In this document: positions 60,700 through 64,000 of the stretch, piece by piece
How positions within the stretch are numbered: the first letter of the stretch is position 1
Layout of the letters: the number at the start of each line of letters is the position of its first letter
Assembly (NCBI RefSeq): GCF_900104745.1
Contig: NZ_LT629732.1
Coordinates: forward strand, 1,116,001 to 1,180,000
DNA: 64,000 nt
Direction: 5' to 3'
Source of the DNA: Actinopolymorpha singaporensis
GTDB taxonomy: Bacteria; Actinomycetota; Actinomycetes; Propionibacteriales; Actinopolymorphaceae
Made by a program: the position numbers and the translations under genes
Notes under the pieces: model-generated
Told to the model about the DNA's origin: nothing
Seen by the model: the letters and a program-made list of their open reading frames with translations, nothing else
The model's database searches: none

Positions 60700-63042
60700 G
60701 TGTTGGCGGGTCGAGCAAGGTCGGCGACCGCCGTCGTGGCGGTGCTGGCGTTGCTGGCCTGCGTCGGCGGCCTGGTCACGGCTGCCGCGACGCCCGCGTC
60801 GGCCCAGGTGCCGGGAGTACGCATCCAGATCGACTCCGTGACGCCGTACGCCACCAAAGGGACGAAAAACCTTCGCATCACCGGCCGGGTGGTCAACTCC
60901 GGCGACGTGGCGCTGTCGACCGTCAACGCGATGTTGTGGTTCGATCAGTCGCCCCTCACGTCCCGTGACGAGCTCACCGCCGCGGCCGCCGAGGAGCCGG
61001 GCGAACGCCTCGGCACCCGCATGGACCAGCCGTGGAACCTCGTGGACCAGGTGGCCCCGAGGCTGCGGCCGCACGCCTCGGCACGGTTCGACGTCAAGGT
61101 GCCGATGCAGCAACTCGGACTGGACACGGCGGGTGTGTACGTCGTCGGCGTCGACATCCGGGCCACCACGCCGGATTCCAGCCTGCGGGAGACCTGGCGG
61201 GCTCGCACCTTCCTGCCGTACCTCCCGGCGGGCACCAAGCTGACGCCGGTCGAGGTGGCGTTCGTCCTGCCCGTCACCGACCAGCCGCGCCTGGTCGACG
61301 GCGACGTCATGCGCGGCTCCTCCGTGAGCAACGACGCCGGTGACACCCCGGCGCTCGGGGAGTTCGCACCGACTGGGCGGCTGAGCCGGCTGCTCGAACT
61401 CGGCGCCGACCACGGTCTCAGCTTCCTCGTCGACCCGTCCCTGCTGGACGAGGCACGGCGGATGTCCGACGGATTCACCACCTCGGCGGGCACCAGGGTC
61501 GGCGCCGACCAGACCGCCGACGTGCGCCGGTGGCTCAACCGAGCCCGGGGGGTGCTCGCTGCCGGTGACGCGAAGATGCTGCCGTACGCCGACCCCGACC
61601 TCCCCGCCCTGCAGCGCTACCACCTCACCGACCGTTTCCCCCAGGCGGTCCGGGCCGCCGACCAGGCCTCGGACGAGTACCAGTCCGGCGGCACCCTCGT
61701 CTGGCCCGGTGCGGGCTACGCCGACGCGGGCACCCTGGAGACGATCGCCGCCAGCAAGGCCCACACCGTGCTGCTGTCCCAGCGGGCCCTGCCCGGGCTG
61801 CCCAAGGACGGGTCCAGCCCGGTGGCGTCGTTGGCCACCCCCGAAGGCGCGGTGACCGCGCTCGTCGCCGACCCGGCCCTGACCGCCGGCGGACCGGGCG
61901 GGCGGTCCTCACCCGTGAGCATCCAGCAGCGGTTCCTGAGCGAGACCGCGCTGGCGGCGATGCAGGGCGGCAACCCGGCCACCACGCTCCGGAGGATGGT
62001 CGCCGCGATGCCGCGCGACTGGAACCCAGGTGCCTCCGGCGCCACGTTGTTCCGCACCGTCGAGTCCGTCTCCTGGCTGCGACCCCTCTCGGTCGGCGCG
62101 CTGCTGTCCCAGGCGCCCACGGCCTACGGCGGCCCGCTGCGTACGTCTCCCAGCGACACCCGGGCCGAGCTCAGCCGGAGCCAGGTCGAGCATCTGCGCG
62201 AGCTCGCGGCCACCTCGGCCATGCTGCTGGACATGCTGGCCGAGCCGGAGCGGTCCCGCCCGGCCCTGGATCGGGAGTTCCTGCGCGGAGCCTCCACGTC
62301 GTGGCGGCGCGACGACGCCGACGCGGTCGACCTCATCGACACCATGACCTCCCGGATCCGGGCGGCCATCGGCCGGGTCGAGGTCGTCCCGCCGCGCCTG
62401 GTGACCCTGTCCAGCCAGACCGGCCGCTTCCCGGTGACGATCTGGAACCGCGGCAGCCAGCCGGTGGAGGTACGCCTCGAGGTGCGCCCCCGCGACCCCA
62501 AACTGCTCAAGGTGGCCCCCATCGACCCGGTGCGCGTCGACCCCAACCGCAAGGCGACGGTGAGCGTGACGGCGCAGGCTCCGTCGGACAGCGCGGTCCG
62601 GTCCGCGGTGCAGATGGAGGCGCGGGTGACGACCCGTTCCGGTACGTCGTTCGGCGCCACCCAGCCGTTCTTCGTCAGGGTCACCGGCTACGGTCAGGTC
62701 GGCTGGGTGGTCATCTTCGTCGGCCTGGGGCTGTTGCTGTTGGCGGCCGGTACGCGTATCGTCCGGCGGCTGCGGTCGGCCGCGGCAGCCCGGAGGGCCA
62801 CGGCCGGCGGTCAGGGCGAGGCGGCCACCGAGGTCGACGAGCCCGGCGCGGCGACCGAGCCCGGCACCGAGCCCGGCGAGCCCGCTCCGGACGAGACGCC
62901 GGGCGACCCGGCACGGTCCAACGGCCAGGCCGCGCAGCCGAACGACGAGGATCCCGGCACCCAGCCTGGTTCCGAACCCGGCTCCCAGCCCGGCTCCCAG
63001 CCCGGCTCTCCTGGCCCCGACATGACGAAGGCGAAGCGGTGA
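60700..63042 (+). CDS. DUF6049 secreted, membrane-anchored protein
   Basis: Protein of 780 residues of the actinobacterial DUF6049 family. An N-terminal signal peptide (about residues 1-29, ending ASAQ) precedes a large extracytoplasmic part. One membrane helix, VGWVVIFVGLGLLLLAAGTR, near residue 670 leads to a cytoplasmic tail of about 100 residues rich in Gly, Pro, Glu and Gln, with repeated GSQP units. It overlaps murJ by 4 bp (GTGA), and this pair is conserved, so it probably assists MurJ or wall synthesis. Its biochemical function is unknown. Confidence 0.9.
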   Translation: MLAGRARSATAVVAVLALLACVGGLVTAAATPASAQVPGVRIQIDSVTPYATKGTKNLRITGRVVNSGDVALSTVNAMLWFDQSPLTSRDELTAAAAEEPGERLGTRMDQPWNLVDQVAPRLRPHASARFDVKVPMQQLGLDTAGVYVVGVDIRATTPDSSLRETWRARTFLPYLPAGTKLTPVEVAFVLPVTDQPRLVDGDVMRGSSVSNDAGDTPALGEFAPTGRLSRLLELGADHGLSFLVDPSLLDEARRMSDGFTTSAGTRVGADQTADVRRWLNRARGVLAAGDAKMLPYADPDLPALQRYHLTDRFPQAVRAADQASDEYQSGGTLVWPGAGYADAGTLETIAASKAHTVLLSQRALPGLPKDGSSPVASLATPEGAVTALVADPALTAGGPGGRSSPVSIQQRFLSETALAAMQGGNPATTLRRMVAAMPRDWNPGASGATLFRTVESVSWLRPLSVGALLSQAPTAYGGPLRTSPSDTRAELSRSQVEHLRELAATSAMLLDMLAEPERSRPALDREFLRGASTSWRRDDADAVDLIDTMTSRIRAAIGRVEVVPPRLVTLSSQTGRFPVTIWNRGSQPVEVRLEVRPRDPKLLKVAPIDPVRVDPNRKATVSVTAQAPSDSAVRSAVQMEARVTTRSGTSFGATQPFFVRVTGYGQVGWVVIFVGLGLLLLAAGTRIVRRLRSAAAARRATAGGQGEAATEVDEPGAATEPGTEPGEPAPDETPGDPARSNGQAAQPNDEDPGTQPGSEPGSQPGSQPGSPGPDMTKAKR

Positions 63043-64000
63043 ACGGTGACGTCGCTGTCCCCCAGAAGAAGGAACCACGAAACGAGCAGACCAGCCTGCT
63101 GCGCGCCAGCGCGGTCATGGCGGCCGGCACCGTGGTCTCCCGGGTCACCGGCTTCGTCCGCAGCCTGGTCCTAGTCTGGGCCCTCGGCACGGCGTTCTTC
63201 GCGGACACGTTCAACCTCGCGAACACGATCCCGAACTCGCTCTACATCCTGATCGCCGGCGGCGCGCTCAACGCGGTCTTCGTACCCCAGCTCGTCCGGG
63301 CGATGAAGAACGACCCGGACGGCGGCGTGGCGTTCGCCCAGCGGCTGCTCACCCTCGCGGCGCTCGTTCTGGCCGGCATGAGCGTGGTGGCAGTGGTCTG
63401 CGCCCCGCTACTGGTGCGCGCCTACTCCGGTGCGGCGATGAACGCTCCCGCCAACCGGCCGTACTTCGACCTCGCGGTGACGTTCGCGTGGTACTGCCTG
63501 CCGCAGATCTTCTTCTACGGCCTGTACGTCATCCTCGGCCAGATGCTGAACGCCCGCGGGCGGTTCGGGCCGATGATGTGGTCGCCGATCCTCAACAACA
63601 TCGTCTCGATCCTGGTCTTCGTGGCGTTCATCGTGGTCTCCGACGCGGACACCCCGCAGGAGATCACCGGCGCGCAGATCCTGTTGCTGGGCCTCGGCTC
63701 GACCCTCGGCATCGCCGTCCAGGCTCTGGTCCTGTTGCCGGTGCTGCGCAGCGCGGGCTTCCGGCTCCGCCCGAGGTTCGACTTCCGGGGCGGCGGCATC
63801 GGCAAGTCCGGCCGGCTGGCGATCTGGACCGTCGGGTTCGTCCTGGTCAACCAGGTGTGGTTCATCGTGGCCACCCGGCTGACCACCGCGGTGAGCGCGC
63901 AGGCGCTGGAGAGGTTCGGGCACGACAGCGGGTACGGCCTCACGCCGTACCTCAACGCCTACCTCATCCTGATGCTCCCGCACGCGGTGATCACGGTCTC
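63039..64000 (+). CDS. murJ: Lipid II flippase MurJ, 3' end beyond the window
   Basis: MOP-superfamily flippase that moves lipid II across the membrane; 320 codons are in the window and the rest lies to the right. The N-terminus reads SAVMAAGTVVSRVTGFVRSL and ADTFNLANTIPNSLYILIAG, followed by GALNAVFVPQLVRAMKNDP, the MurJ/MviN signature. FYGLYVILGQMLNARGRFGP marks the central helices. The GTG start overlaps the DUF6049 stop (GTGA). In mycobacteria the protein carries a C-terminal pseudokinase; this part cannot be seen here. Confidence 0.95.
   Translation, partial: MNGDVAVPQKKEPRNEQTSLLRASAVMAAGTVVSRVTGFVRSLVLVWALGTAFFADTFNLANTIPNSLYILIAGGALNAVFVPQLVRAMKNDPDGGVAFAQRLLTLAALVLAGMSVVAVVCAPLLVRAYSGAAMNAPANRPYFDLAVTFAWYCLPQIFFYGLYVILGQMLNARGRFGPMMWSPILNNIVSILVFVAFIVVSDADTPQEITGAQILLLGLGSTLGIAVQALVLLPVLRSAGFRLRPRFDFRGGGIGKSGRLAIWTVGFVLVNQVWFIVATRLTTAVSAQALERFGHDSGYGLTPYLNAYLILMLPHAVITV

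Overview
This 64 kb window is chromosomal DNA of a high-GC actinomycete. The evidence is strong GC3 bias (which opens long shadow frames opposite almost every real gene), frequent GTG starts, many TANNNT promoter hexamers 6-8 nt before a start codon, and actinobacterial families such as DUF222-HNH, DUF5318, DUF6049, an actinobacterial AarF protein, FemX with an Alr-like partner, and tricorn protease. Gene content suggests a Propionibacteriales/Streptomycetales-type organism, but no rRNA is present, so that placement is inference.

The right part (about 38.5-64 kb) is the conserved block next to the chromosome origin: dnaB, a MATE transporter, rplI-rpsR-ssb-rpsF, nfo, femX, an alr-like gene, tyrS, two membrane glycosyltransferases, a class A penicillin-binding protein, DUF5318, padR, ino1, an MFS transporter, cca, DUF6049 and the start of murJ. 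This order resembles Streptomyces and partly Mycobacterium. It implies that parAB, rpmH and dnaA/oriC lie beyond the right edge. The block serves replication, translation, inositol supply and cell-wall assembly. Between dnaB and the MATE gene lies a 590-bp gene-free stretch with a cluster of DnaA-box-like 9-mers and helically phased GGGGATT repeats.

The left part (1-38.5 kb) is accessory and metabolic. It starts with sugar genes: a partial GH38 mannosidase with a LacI regulator, an AraC regulator with a PhyH dioxygenase, and a divergent aldolase/PfkB pair that resembles the sulfofructose-phosphate aldolase and sulfofructose kinase of sulfoglycolysis. Next come an ArsR/flavin-reductase pair with a palindromic operator, a fused anthranilate synthase trpEG preceded by a Trp-Trp-Trp leader peptide and attenuator, an HNH protein, YciI, a TetR/DUF4267 pair with matched operators, an ornithine-cyclodeaminase homologue, a large FAD/Fe-S dehydrogenase and tricorn protease. 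Two surface-polysaccharide genes and a SARP-ATPase-type regulator follow. A four-gene amino-sugar or glycoside operon (nagB-like, GH4, BadF-type kinase, GntR) comes next, then an acyltransferase, YccF, a VOC protein and AarF.

Three gene remnants are visible: a cupin 3' fragment, a DUF6886-like gene joined out of frame by an internal deletion, and a possible DUF3800-like N-terminus. Short tandem duplications occur at gene 3' ends and inside several genes. No tRNA, rRNA, CRISPR array, IS element or prophage was recognised. I saw no clearly new multi-gene system; the most interesting signals are regulatory: the trp attenuator, a possible tyrS leader peptide, the DnaA-box cluster and the recurrent leaderless promoters.
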